From the NCBI RefSeq assembly GCF_000300815.1, contig NZ_AMRX01000006.1:496001-560000 (forward strand): 64,000 nucleotides of DNA, in the 5' to 3' direction. A model generated the notes under the pieces. That model made no database searches. It had not been told where the DNA came from and saw only the letters and a program-made list of their open reading frames with translations. This stretch comes from Gayadomonas joobiniege G7 (GTDB lineage: Bacteria > Pseudomonadota > Gammaproteobacteria > Enterobacterales > Alteromonadaceae). Shown piece after piece: positions 1-8,236 of this stretch. The position numbers and the translations under genes are program-made. Position 1 is the first letter of the stretch, and each line of letters begins with the position of its first letter.

Positions 1-628
1 TACTTCCTAGAAGCTTTCGGTTATTTTTTAATTCCGGGTTTCTGTTAATATGATCATCTATGTCTTCTGTAAGCTTCTTTATTTCTGTTTCAAGCGCTTG
101 GAGCATGTCTTTTAAAGACATTACAACCCGCTCAGAAGACAAGCCAAACTCACTGGAATCTAGACGATTTAATTCTCTCTTGTAGTCGGCTTCTAGCGCA
201 TCTAATCGTCTCAGCAGTGCGTTAAGCTCCCGTACTTCAATGGGCTCGGGCTTCCAAAACTCTATGTGCCCCTGCTGAGCACAACCGTAATTGGCGAGCA
301 TAAATGCATCAGATTTATCCGTCTTATGCGTTAGGTTAATCGCCTGTGCATACTTTTTTGCGTACCCTGAATTCACAAGGTAGACCTTAAATCCGTGATC
401 ATGCAAAAAATACATTAAGGTTTCATGATAAACACCGGTCGGTTCAAGAGTCACGATAACCTGCTCAGGTTTAGCTTTAATGTTGTCTAACAGCCATTTA
501 GCCAATGCTTGATGGCCGTCAGTATTATTTTTTAATACTTTGGATTTTTTCTTTCCTTTGTGAGCGTCTCTAAGCCAACAAACGTCAATTTTATTTTTAC
601 TAATATCGATGCCAGTAAAGTACATCAT
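1..628 (-). CDS. IS110-family DEDD transposase, N-terminal 209 residues (partial)
   Basis: The gene starts with two consecutive ATG codons at 628 and 625 (MMYFTGIDISK) and runs off the left edge of the window. It matches copy 2 almost codon for codon. IS110 transposases have an N-terminal RuvC-like DEDD domain. The GIDISK strand carries the first acidic residue, LEPTG the second, and KTDKSDA the last pair. The C-terminal Tnp_IS116 domain with the catalytic serine would lie outside the window. No frameshift is seen in the visible part, so this copy may be the active one; the missing third decides that. It recombines DNA under guidance of the RNA made from the leader just upstream (629-816), by analogy with IS621. 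Confidence 0.92.
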   Translation of the reverse strand, partial: MMYFTGIDISKNKIDVCWLRDAHKGKKKSKVLKNNTDGHQALAKWLLDNIKAKPEQVIVTLEPTGVYHETLMYFLHDHGFKVYLVNSGYAKKYAQAINLTHKTDKSDAFMLANYGCAQQGHIEFWKPEPIEVRELNALLRRLDALEADYKRELNRLDSSEFGLSSERVVMSLKDMLQALETEIKKLTEDIDDHINRNPELKNNRKLLGS

Positions 629-816
629 CTCTATATACTCCCCTTGTACATGCAGCGTCAACTCGTTAAAGTGCGCTTGGATACCATTCAGTTTATTGAG
701 AAAAAGAAGTCAGGGTTTAATCTACGCGACAGCATATATTTGCTCAGGTTGGCAACAAACTCACTGACTTCTGGATGCATTAAGTAATAGCTAACCACTT
801 AATGCAGAGAGATACA
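629..816 (-). ncRNA. Predicted IS110 bridge RNA (leader of copy 1)
   Basis: This is the non-coding leader between the left end and the transposase ATG. Read on the minus strand it gives, in order, a hairpin GCATTAAG/CTTAATGC, a large internal loop closed by AGAAGTCAG/CTGACTTCT, and a donor-like segment. The loop contains GCCAACCT (plus 746-753), identical to the flanking target GCCAACCT next to the left end. It also contains CGCGTAG (plus 722-728), which would pair with a right target CTACGCG. The donor segment contains ATGGTATCC and TACAAGG, the latter complementary to CCTTGTA at the left junction. The layout of 5' hairpin, target loop and donor loop is the one known for IS621. That the region is transcribed is inferred. 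Confidence 0.72.
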
Positions 817-996
817 AGGTTGGCACCGCCAACGGCGTTGCCAACAATATGCAGGCGATGTGGTGTTTGGTTTTACAGTGACACAATTCCACATCGGAGT
901 AATTGTCGGCTGCACCTTCGGTGGAGCCGACCTACAATTGGTGGAGTGGCCCGACAATTGGTGGAGCGGCCCAACAATTGGTTAAACCGACCTACT
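817..996. repeat. Palindromic REP-like repeats and degenerate 20-bp tandem units
   Basis: Starting at the IS flank is a GTTGGC...GCCAAC palindrome (819-848). It is followed by a GTCGGCTGCACC/GGTGGAGCCGAC hairpin at 905-935. About four 20-bp units follow (920-939, 940-959, 960-979, 980-996), each built on ggtggag-ccgac-caatt. The last unit ends in CCTAC and runs into the stop codon of the gene at 995-3145. No gene is supported in 629-994; the open frame on the plus strand here is made of repeat sequence. Confidence 0.85.
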
Positions 997-3145
997 AAAA
1001 CTGCGGAAAATCGCTTGATTTAACGCTGGTGCCAGCTCTAAATACGCGGTCTTTTAGCCAAGTTGTACTGCCTTCCCACGCACCGCGCGCGATCGGCGAA
1101 TTTCCGGTTACGCCGTTAATGTAAGTTCCGTTTGAGTTTTGCGCCGAGCCAGCATACAACTTAAAGTTACCTGCGGCGGGATCTTGAAAGTTATTGCCGT
1201 ATTGGGTGTCGGTAAAGTTGGTATTGTGACTTTCACTAAAATTGTAATTATACGGAGCATTGGCAATTTGGCTCGCAAAAGCGCTTAAACTGTACTCGGT
1301 AATTTTAGAAATGTTACCAGTGGCTTCAGCTTTGTGCTGCGGAAGCGTCAAGTTAACATAGGTGCCACTTAGTTTGTGTGCTTTGTTTGCCACCATAATG
1401 TTATTTTTAAAGTGAGCATTGTTTATTAATCCATGAATGTTTTTATTTGTATCTGAGTGGTGCCAGATATTTAAAAAGCTATCGTAGTTGTAAAATGTAT
1501 TATTAAAATATTCAATTTTGCGTGTCATGCTACGTGAACGTGGACCTAAATAAATAATACTTCCGTCTGGCTCTATTGCCGTACCAGAGGTTTTACGTGT
1601 ATAACCAGTACCACGGATATTGTAGATAAGATTGTGGTGCACGCTATAGTTATCTACGTCTTCTAAATATAAAGCTTTTACGGTTTGACGGTTATAAACA
1701 GGTTTAGTATCCATCGCTGGAATACCATGAATGTCTCTAATAATGTTGTAGGCAATTTGAGTGTTTTTAAGATCCAGGTAATTTGTTTGACCTGTGCTTG
1801 TCATCATAATTGAACCTGCATCTTCACCCATTGCCATGGCTTCATACATTAGGTTGTCGGTGATGGTTGATTTAACAGGTGCTGTGGTTCTAATATGAAA
1901 ACGTGATGAACGGCCCAATGTATTTTGTGTTATTTGGGTGTTTTCGCCTTCGTTAAAAATCGAAACGGTAAACTGACCCAGCCAGCCAATATCTTCGATT
2001 AAGTTGTTATCAATAACATTGTTAGCACCTGAGTTGATAATAATTCCGCTACCCCATGTGTGTGCAATCAGGTTGTTTTGATACAGGCCATTGTCTGAAT
2101 TATTAATAACAATGCCTTCTTTTAATACGCCATAACCTTCGCGGTATAAAAACGGATGTAAGTACTGAAACGAGCTATCGGTGACCCTGAGGTTATCTGA
2201 GTCTTCAACTTTCATTGAAGCCGCAACTACATTGATTCCTTCAATGTTGATGTCGTGTGATTGATCGATATTCAGTGCCCATTTACGTTTTTTGGCTTCT
2301 ACAGTTAAACCTTGCATGCTGTTGTTTTGAGGTTTGTAAAATAGTGTATTTTGATTACGCTTATAAAACCATTCGCCAGCTCTGTCTAAAACCGACAAAT
2401 CTAAGATGTAGCCAAATCCTTCAGGTGAGTTATAGGCGGCTTCGTTTTTCCATACGCCGTTATTTGTGCCGGTAAAGCTAAGCTGGCGATCGCCGGTTTT
2501 TTGTATATTTGCGCCGGCGCTGTTTGCTGAAAAGATATTGTTTCTTAGTTTTCCTATCAGACCTCTAACAACCGCTTCGTCGGTAAAGTTTGTATCTGGC
2601 AAAAAAGGCACGCCACCATGCCAGGTAAACGTCACTTGTGAGCGGGCACTTGTGCCTTGAGGTTTTTGCGCATTGGTGATCACAGCGTAGCCGCTTTGTG
2701 GATCGGTTGGGTTTAACATATCGCCGCTGATGTTATCTGGAAAACGAGCCATTTGTTCAAATTGGCCGTTAACAAAAACTTGTGTATAGTCAGTTTCTAC
2801 CTGGTTAGCGTCTAACCAGGCTTTAAATACGCCGGGGCGGTCGGGATCTGAATGCCATATAGTATTTACAATATCTGCACCTGAGATAATCACTTCTTGG
2901 TCGCCATTAGGTTTTATGGTGATGTTGTTTTTATTAATGATATTAACTTGCTCTCGATAAGTCCCAGCTCTTATTAATATCACGTCACCGTTTTGTGCCA
3001 TATTAACGGCATGGTTTATCGTTTGATAAGGTGCATCCCACGCACCCGATGCCGAGTTACTACCATTGGTTGCAACGTGAATGTTTTTAGCCAATCCATA
3101 ATGGCTGACCAGGGCTAAAGCGATCCCCAACATTTGTATTTTCAT
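995..3145 (-). CDS. Secreted right-handed beta-helix protein, probable polysaccharide-active enzyme
   Basis: The 716-residue protein begins with a Sec signal peptide (about residues 1-19, ending YGLA before KNIHVA). The N-terminal pattern, a short strand then PYQTINHAVNMAQNGDVI and RAGTYREQV, is the typical opening of DUF1565/parallel beta-helix proteins, a fold shared by polysaccharide lyases, some glycoside hydrolases and carrageenases. Asn-rich repeats of the NNLI, NNVIDNNLIEDI and NNTFYN type continue along the middle, as in stacked helix coils. The end (DPAAGNFKLYAGS, then GAWEGS) is also common in secreted beta-helix enzymes. I cannot assign a family or a substrate. It is a single gene between repeats, with no transporter or regulator next to it. 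Its stop codon TAG lies in the CCTAC end of a repeat. Confidence 0.85.
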   Translation of the reverse strand: MKIQMLGIALALVSHYGLAKNIHVATNGSNSASGAWDAPYQTINHAVNMAQNGDVILIRAGTYREQVNIINKNNITIKPNGDQEVIISGADIVNTIWHSDPDRPGVFKAWLDANQVETDYTQVFVNGQFEQMARFPDNISGDMLNPTDPQSGYAVITNAQKPQGTSARSQVTFTWHGGVPFLPDTNFTDEAVVRGLIGKLRNNIFSANSAGANIQKTGDRQLSFTGTNNGVWKNEAAYNSPEGFGYILDLSVLDRAGEWFYKRNQNTLFYKPQNNSMQGLTVEAKKRKWALNIDQSHDINIEGINVVAASMKVEDSDNLRVTDSSFQYLHPFLYREGYGVLKEGIVINNSDNGLYQNNLIAHTWGSGIIINSGANNVIDNNLIEDIGWLGQFTVSIFNEGENTQITQNTLGRSSRFHIRTTAPVKSTITDNLMYEAMAMGEDAGSIMMTSTGQTNYLDLKNTQIAYNIIRDIHGIPAMDTKPVYNRQTVKALYLEDVDNYSVHHNLIYNIRGTGYTRKTSGTAIEPDGSIIYLGPRSRSMTRKIEYFNNTFYNYDSFLNIWHHSDTNKNIHGLINNAHFKNNIMVANKAHKLSGTYVNLTLPQHKAEATGNISKITEYSLSAFASQIANAPYNYNFSESHNTNFTDTQYGNNFQDPAAGNFKLYAGSAQNSNGTYINGVTGNSPIARGAWEGSTTWLKDRVFRAGTSVKSSDFPQF

Positions 3146-3247
3146 TAAGATTTCCTTTTGTTAGTGTGCTTGGTTAATGTTTTTATAACGTCTAGCATAA
3201 GTGGTTGTAATTGTTGTCGACAGTTGACACATGTATGTGATTTATTT

Positions 3248-3310
3248 GTAGGTTGGCACCGCCAACGGCGTTGCCAACAATATGCAGGCGATTGTGGTGT
3301 TTTTTATGCA
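3248..3310. repeat. Intact REP-like palindrome (TAGGTTGGC type)
   Basis: GTAGGTTGGCACCGCC...GGCGTTGCCAAC forms an imperfect hairpin (outer arms GTTGGC/GCCAAC, inner arms GCC/GGC) and is followed by ATATGCAGGCGATTGTGGTG. The copy at 819-860 is the same sequence interrupted by the IS110 element, so this copy shows what an empty target looks like. Confidence 0.85.
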
Positions 3311-3383
3311 AACGATCCTGGTATTTGGTTTTAAGCCAAATATGCTATGATTTGATGTCGCTTGAATTTATAAGGATTGGGTA

Positions 3384-4517
3384 ATGCAAAATAATAAACC
3401 TGTGGCACTGATCACGGGCGTAACCGGGCAAGATGGCTCGTATCTGGCTGAGTTTTTGTTGGCAAAAGGGTATCAGGTGCACGGTATTAAGCGTCGGGCA
3501 TCTTTGTTTAATACCGAGCGAATTGATCATATTTACCAGGATCCGCACGAAAAAGACCCTAATTTTATTTTGCATTATGGCGATTTAACCGATACCTCTA
3601 ACCTGACTCGATTATTAAGCGAAATCAAACCAGACGAGGTTTATAACCTGGGTGCACAGTCGCATGTGGCTGTGTCTTTTCAAGCGCCGGAATATACCGC
3701 CGATGTTGATGCCATTGGCACTTTGCGCCTGTTAGAAGCGATTCGTTTTTTGGGCTTAGAAAACAAAACCCGTTTTTATCAAGCGTCTACCTCTGAGTTA
3801 TATGGTTTAGTGCAAGAAACCCCTCAAACTGAAACCACGCCTTTTCATCCGCGCTCACCCTATGGCGTGGCTAAATTATATGCGTATTGGATCACGGTAA
3901 ACTACCGCGAAGCTTATGGTATGTATGCCTGTAATGGCATTTTATTTAATCATGAGTCACCGCGGCGCGGCGAAACTTTTGTTACCCGCAAAATAACCCG
4001 CGGCTTAAGTAATATTGTGCAGGGTTTAGAATCTTGTTTGTATTTAGGTAATTTAGATGCGCTGCGCGATTGGGGACACGCAAAAGATTATGTTCGAATG
4101 CAATGGATGATGTTGCAGCAAGATAAAGCAGAGGATTTTGTGATTGCCACTGGCCGACAAATTTCGGTTCGTTCGTTTGTACAAATGGCGGCCAAATGTG
4201 CCGGTATAGAGTTGATTTTTGAAGGTGAGGGCATTAACGAAGTGGCTCGGGTGGCTAAAATTTTAGATGCAGATAAAGCGCCAGCCGTCCAAGTTGGAGA
4301 TTTAATTATTCAGGTGGATAAAAAGTTTTTTCGGCCAGCCGAAGTAGAAACCTTGCTCGGTGATGCAAGTAAAGCTAAAAATCTTTTAGGGTGGGAGCCC
4401 GAATATTCGGTTGAGCAAATGTGCAGCGAGATGGTCGAAAGTGATTTAGACCGCGCCCGTCAGCATGCTTTGTTAAAAAAACACGGCCATCATATTTGCA
4501 TGGCGCATGAGGACTAA
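3384..4517 (+). CDS. gmd: GDP-mannose 4,6-dehydratase
   Basis: Converts GDP-D-mannose to GDP-4-keto-6-deoxymannose in the cytoplasm, the first step to GDP-L-fucose. The 377 residues match the usual family length. The short-chain dehydrogenase (extended SDR) NAD(P)-binding motif is G12-x-x-G15-x-x-G18 (GVTGQDG). The catalytic set is visible as S135-T136-S137-E138 and Y160-x-x-x-K164 (YGVAK). [16 protein letters not shown] after residue 188 is a Gmd signature. The ATG at 3384 follows AAGGATTGGGTA, giving an acceptable ribosome site. fcl starts 2 nt after the stop, so the pair is one operon making GDP-L-fucose. No glycosyltransferase or O-antigen locus lies nearby, so where the fucose goes cannot be read from this window. 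Confidence 0.98.
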   Translation: MQNNKPVALITGVTGQDGSYLAEFLLAKGYQVHGIKRRASLFNTERIDHIYQDPHEKDPNFILHYGDLTDTSNLTRLLSEIKPDEVYNLGAQSHVAVSFQAPEYTADVDAIGTLRLLEAIRFLGLENKTRFYQASTSELYGLVQETPQTETTPFHPRSPYGVAKLYAYWITVNYREAYGMYACNGILFNHESPRRGETFVTRKITRGLSNIVQGLESCLYLGNLDALRDWGHAKDYVRMQWMMLQQDKAEDFVIATGRQISVRSFVQMAAKCAGIELIFEGEGINEVARVAKILDADKAPAVQVGDLIIQVDKKFFRPAEVETLLGDASKAKNLLGWEPEYSVEQMCSEMVESDLDRARQHALLKKHGHHICMAHED

Positions 4518-4519
4518 CC

Positions 4520-5491
4520 ATGCCGAATCAGCGTATATTTGTTGCCGGACACAAGGGTATGGTCGGCTCCGCGATTGTTCGTTTGCTCAAACTTGAGTCG
4601 AACCTAGATATTATAACCCGAAGTCGGCACGAGTTAGACTTAACAAACCAACAGCAGGTTCAAGCGTTTTTTAAATCAGAAAAAATTGATCAGGTGTATC
4701 TAGCTGCGGCAAAGGTGGGGGGAATTCACGCAAATAACAGCTACCCAGCAGACTTTATTTATCAAAATTTGATGATTCAAAACAATGTTATTCATGCTGC
4801 GCATGGAGCTGGAGTACAGGATCTTTTATTTTTAGGCTCTTCGTGCATTTATCCAAAATTTGCTAATCAACCAATGGCAGAAGCTGAACTTTTAACTGGC
4901 ACTTTAGAGCCAACCAACGAACCTTACGCCATCGCAAAAATTGCCGGCATAAAATTGTGTGAATCGTATAACCGACAATATCAGCGTAATTATCGCTCGG
5001 TAATGCCCACTAATTTATATGGCCCCTTTGATAACTTTCATCTTGAAAATTCGCATGTGATCCCAGCGTTAATTCGCCGTTTTCATGAAGCAAAAATTAT
5101 GCAGCAAAAACAGGTGGTCGCTTGGGGCAGTGGCAAGCCTAAACGAGAGTTTTTGTATGTAGACGATATGGCCGCGGCTTGTTTGCATGTTATGAATTTG
5201 CCAGCCGAGCTTTATCAAACAAATACTCAACCTATGCTGAGCCACATTAATGTGGGTTATGGCAGCGATATTAGTATTGCTGAGTTGGTTAAAACGGTTG
5301 CCGAAGTTGTGGGTTTTAACGGTGATATTAAATTTGATAGCAGTAAACCCGACGGTGCGCCGCGCAAGTTAATGGATTGTTCGAGATTAAATCAATTAGG
5401 TTGGCAGCCAAAAGTTGATTTACGCACGGGTTTGCAACAAACCTATCAGTGGTTTTTAGAAAATGAAACCCAATCACCGCAGGATGGTTAA
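4520..5491 (+). CDS. fcl: GDP-L-fucose synthase
   Basis: This NADPH-dependent 3,5-epimerase/4-reductase turns the Gmd product into GDP-L-fucose. It has 323 residues, close to the family norm. The Rossmann motif is G10-H-K-G13-x-x-G16. S107-S108-C109 and Y136-x-x-x-K140 (YAIAK) are the expected active-site residues; the cysteine is one of the epimerisation residues of the family. [20 protein letters not shown] is a conserved GDP-fucose synthase stretch. It is translationally close to gmd. Also called wcaG. Confidence 0.98.
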   Translation: MPNQRIFVAGHKGMVGSAIVRLLKLESNLDIITRSRHELDLTNQQQVQAFFKSEKIDQVYLAAAKVGGIHANNSYPADFIYQNLMIQNNVIHAAHGAGVQDLLFLGSSCIYPKFANQPMAEAELLTGTLEPTNEPYAIAKIAGIKLCESYNRQYQRNYRSVMPTNLYGPFDNFHLENSHVIPALIRRFHEAKIMQQKQVVAWGSGKPKREFLYVDDMAAACLHVMNLPAELYQTNTQPMLSHINVGYGSDISIAELVKTVAEVVGFNGDIKFDSSKPDGAPRKLMDCSRLNQLGWQPKVDLRTGLQQTYQWFLENETQSPQDG

Positions 5492-5507
5492 ACACCGCAT
5501 ATTTATG

Positions 5508-5740
5508 TAGGTCGGGTCCACCGTCAGGTGCACCCGACACCATGCAGACGATTGGGGTGTTCGGTTATTAGGTTATTTATGCAAACCCCTGTGTTGTGTG
5601 CATTTGTCGGCTGCACCTGCGGTGGAGCCGACCTACAATTGGTGGAGCCGACCTACAATTGGTGGAGCCGACCTACAATTGGTGGAGCCGACATACAATT
5701 GGTGGAGCCGACATACAATCGGTGTACCCGACATCCGGAA
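5508..5740. repeat. REP-like palindromes and a 20-bp tandem repeat (5 full units)
   Basis: A TAGGTCGGGTCC...GTGCACCCGAC hairpin lies at 5508-5541, and a GTCGGCTGCACC/GGTGGAGCCGAC hairpin at 5606-5636. From 5621 the 20-bp unit ggtggagccgacctacaatt is repeated head to tail: 5621-5640, 5641-5660 and 5661-5680 are identical, 5681-5700 and 5701-5720 have acatac, and a sixth is degenerate. There are no spacers, so it is not a CRISPR array. The same unit, more decayed, occurs at 920-996. Each unit contains GCCGACCTAC or GCCGACATAC, i.e. most of the predicted IS110 target. No gene is seen in 5492-5783. Confidence 0.9.
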
Positions 5741-5783
5741 AATAAATAACTCACGATTAATTATTTAAACTTTTGCTTATACC

Positions 5784-7202
5784 TTGCAGCATGCCAAAAA
5801 GCCCCTTACAATTAATTATCTTTCGCATTTGAGTGTAGTAGTGAAACAATATGTCATTAAATTTGGGCTATGGACACTCAGCTATTTTTTGCTGGCCCGC
5901 TTCAGTATGCTGGCCTTTTCGGAGCAAATTGCCAATATTGCGTTAATCTGGCTGCCTTCTGGTTTGGCTCTTTACCTGTTTGTTTATCATGGTGGGATAC
6001 GGGTTTTACCGGCTATTTTTATCGCCAGTTTTGCCGCCAATTTTCCGGGATGGCAGCAGTTTACCCTGTCTGATCAGCTGTTTTATGGTTCAATTTCTGC
6101 TTTGGTGGATACCCAATTTGCGCTGATCAGTGGCCTTTTATACCTACATTTATTACCAGAAGGGGTGCGCTCGCCACGTGAGTTGTTTCGTTTAGCTATA
6201 TTTCCCTGTTTTTTTCCTTGTTTAATTACCGCCGCTATTTTGTCGTTAGCTTTGTTTCAATCTGGCCTGATATCTGCGTCAGAAGTTTTGCAAAATTTAG
6301 TATCTATCTCAATGGGCGACATGCTGGGTATTTTAATATTAATGCCAATTTTTGTTGCCTGGCACAGACGCCACGAAGAAAGCTTTAATCATGATGCCAG
6401 TTGGCATTTGGGGGTTGTGCTGGCGTTTGTTTGCATTATTGGCTCTTTTTATTTTGGCCGCTGGTTAGCTTTTTTATTTTTACCCGCCTGTTTGATGATA
6501 GTGTTTGGAACAAAAAGTTTGTATAGCTACTCTGTATTGGCCATTTGTTTAACTTTGTATAATGGTTTAACTATTTATCTTTACGATATACAGCATTTAA
6601 ACTCGATTCATTTGCAAACTTTGGCTTTTTCTGTGTGTTCGGCTTTTGTGGTACTTGCGGTCACCACGCAGCAGCGCATGTTATTAAAAGAGTTTAGTTT
6701 ACGAGACAGGTGGGAACATATTGCCAAACATGATGCGCTCACCGGGTTGGCCAGCCGCGAAAGTGTATTTGAGTTAGTTAAAAGTTATATGGTGTCGCAA
6801 AACAAAAACAGCGCTTTTTGCATCGCTATTATTGATATTGATTTATTTAAAGATATTAACGACACCTATGGGCATTTAGCTGGTGACAAAGTATTGGTTG
6901 AATTTACTAAGTGCTTGTCTAAAAATATTCGCAAAAGTGACGTGTTAGGACGCATTGGCGGTGAAGAATTTTTATTGTATATACCAGACTCTAAAGTTGT
7001 AGACGCGGTTAATTTGGTCAATAAGTTAAAAGATCAAATCAGTGAGCGGCCATTTGAAATAGGCGAGACTCAGTTACTAGTCACTTTTAGCGCAGGGGTT
7101 AGTTGTTGGACGCTTGGTGATACGTTAAGTGATTTAATGTCGCGCGCCGACCAACATTTGTACCAAGCCAAAAAAGGCGGCCGCAACAAAGTTGTCGGGT
7201 AG
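5784..7202 (+). CDS. Diguanylate cyclase with MASE1 membrane sensor
   Basis: Makes cyclic di-GMP from two GTP. The first 290 or so residues are hydrophobic helices of MASE1 type, an integral membrane sensory domain (IWLPSGLALYLFVYHGGIRVLPAIFIASFAANF near the start is characteristic). The GGDEF domain follows from about residue 310 (HDALTGLASR, then DIDLFKDINDTYGHLAGD). The active-site loop is GGEEF at 392-396, an active form. RKSD at 383-386 sits five residues before it, so the RxxD inhibitory site is intact and product feedback is likely. The start is uncertain: TTG at 5784 is the longest option, and TTG or GTG codons about 16-20 codons further in are alternatives; no clear ribosome site marks any of them. 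The stop codon TAG is the first three bases of a TAGGTCGG repeat. Confidence 0.93.
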   Translation: MQHAKKPLTINYLSHLSVVVKQYVIKFGLWTLSYFLLARFSMLAFSEQIANIALIWLPSGLALYLFVYHGGIRVLPAIFIASFAANFPGWQQFTLSDQLFYGSISALVDTQFALISGLLYLHLLPEGVRSPRELFRLAIFPCFFPCLITAAILSLALFQSGLISASEVLQNLVSISMGDMLGILILMPIFVAWHRRHEESFNHDASWHLGVVLAFVCIIGSFYFGRWLAFLFLPACLMIVFGTKSLYSYSVLAICLTLYNGLTIYLYDIQHLNSIHLQTLAFSVCSAFVVLAVTTQQRMLLKEFSLRDRWEHIAKHDALTGLASRESVFELVKSYMVSQNKNSAFCIAIIDIDLFKDINDTYGHLAGDKVLVEFTKCLSKNIRKSDVLGRIGGEEFLLYIPDSKVVDAVNLVNKLKDQISERPFEIGETQLLVTFSAGVSCWTLGDTLSDLMSRADQHLYQAKKGGRNKVVG

Positions 7203-7252
7203 GTCGGTTCCGCCAACGGCGCAGCCGACAAATGCAGACGCCGCAGTTGTTG
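7200..7252. repeat. REP-like palindrome overlapping the diguanylate cyclase stop
   Basis: TAGGTCGGTTCCGCC...GGCGCAGCCGACA is a hairpin of the TAGGTCGG family, followed by AATGCAGACG as at other copies. Its first three bases are the stop codon of the cyclase gene. Confidence 0.85.
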
Positions 7253-7311
7253 GTTAATTTTTTGTGTATGTAAGGGCAAGGGGCGTACGCCCAAACCCCC
7301 ACACGAAAACC

Positions 7312-8235
7312 TTAACCCACGCGAACATCGCCAATGGTGCGGATGCCGTTGTGTTTGGCGCGGGCGAGTATGTTTTTAGCCCATTTTCTGTGGGTGGCGG
7401 GCTCTGCCATAACGCCGTTTTGGTTAAACACGGCTTCATCTGTATTCATAATTTTTAGGGCGCTATCATATTCGCTTTTAGCCACTTTAAACGCGTCTTG
7501 AATAACAGGGATTTGATTTGGGTGAATCGCGGTTTTGCCAACAAATCCATAATTAATATCAGTTTCTAGTTCTTGTTTTAATATGTTTGGATCGCTAAAG
7601 CGCTCGTTGACTGGCGCGGTTAAGGCAAATCCGCGCGGGCTAAATACCGCGACTAACATGCCAAGCACGTAACCCATTGGGCTGTCGTAAAGAGTGCCCG
7701 TTTGTGGACGTCTTAAACCCATGCAGTTAAGTAGGTCATTTCCGCCTATGCGCAGCGTTAAAATTTTAGCTTGTATTGCTTGCTGCTGAGTATCGGCTAA
7801 TAAGTCGGCTAGTTTTTGCATTTTGCTTTCAACTAAAACATCTTTGCATTCTAGTGTTGGCATAAGTAATAAATCATTTTGATTTAGTGCATTAAACCAG
7901 CTTTTCATGTTGCTGGCATTAAACTTGGGTAAAACCACACCGGCAAAACCTTGGGTATTAAATCTGCTGGTAATGGTATCTAACATGTTTGCATCTCGGG
8001 GGCGAACAAATACATGTGGCGCGGTCCCTTGCATCTGCGGGTTTAATAATAACTCACTAACCGCTTTTAATGCAGTTAAGCCTTTTTTTATGTCTTTTTC
8101 GGCCAGTGCATCTTCTAAACAGATCACCATAGAGCGCAGCGCAGGGATGCGCTGGCCTGTTACTAATTGTTTTAAATTAGGGTGAGTGGCGGGCACGTAC
8201 AAAGTAGCGCCCAGTTCAAACGGGGAAAGCGGCAT
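7312..8235 (-). CDS. CitE-like C-C bond lyase (HpcH/HpaI family) of the Ter biosynthetic module
   Basis: The 307-residue TIM-barrel protein belongs to the HpcH/HpaI aldolase/citrate lyase family. Residues expected for substrate and metal binding are visible: ICLEDAL near the N-terminus, VRPRD, PTLECKDVL (metal-binding Glu) and GGNDL. HPNQI near residue 245 is the CitE-type barrel end. It is the last of five genes transcribed leftward from 11858, starting 1 nt after the stop of the StiP gene. Comparative-genomics work on Ter systems places a CitE-like lyase with two phosphoribosyltransferase-like proteins and a HAD phosphatase, and proposes that they make a nucleoside-like metabolite. The actual substrate is unknown. 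Confidence 0.9.
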   Translation of the reverse strand: MPLSPFELGATLYVPATHPNLKQLVTGQRIPALRSMVICLEDALAEKDIKKGLTALKAVSELLLNPQMQGTAPHVFVRPRDANMLDTITSRFNTQGFAGVVLPKFNASNMKSWFNALNQNDLLLMPTLECKDVLVESKMQKLADLLADTQQQAIQAKILTLRIGGNDLLNCMGLRRPQTGTLYDSPMGYVLGMLVAVFSPRGFALTAPVNERFSDPNILKQELETDINYGFVGKTAIHPNQIPVIQDAFKVAKSEYDSALKIMNTDEAVFNQNGVMAEPATHRKWAKNILARAKHNGIRTIGDVRVG

Positions 8236-8236
8236 G

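Larger units (their letters stand above)
1..816 (-). mobile_element. IS110-family insertion sequence, copy 1 (cut by the window edge)
   Basis: The minus strand from 816 leftward is nearly identical to the complete copy at 24120-25331. The left terminus TGTATCTC begins at 816, next to an AG (CT on the element strand) at 817-818. The element then holds a leader of about 188 nt and the transposase start. The right end lies outside the window. The flank at 819-824 belongs to a palindromic repeat of the family seen intact at 3248-3278, so the insertion point can be placed exactly by comparison. The element is inverted relative to copy 2. Confidence 0.93.

Noticed and set aside
560..1023. Open frames on the plus strand in the IS leader and repeats
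   Set aside because: They lie antisense to the IS110 leader and transposase start or inside palindromic repeats.
5621..5735. Possible CRISPR array
   Set aside because: The 20-bp units are directly adjacent with no spacers, and there are no cas genes.
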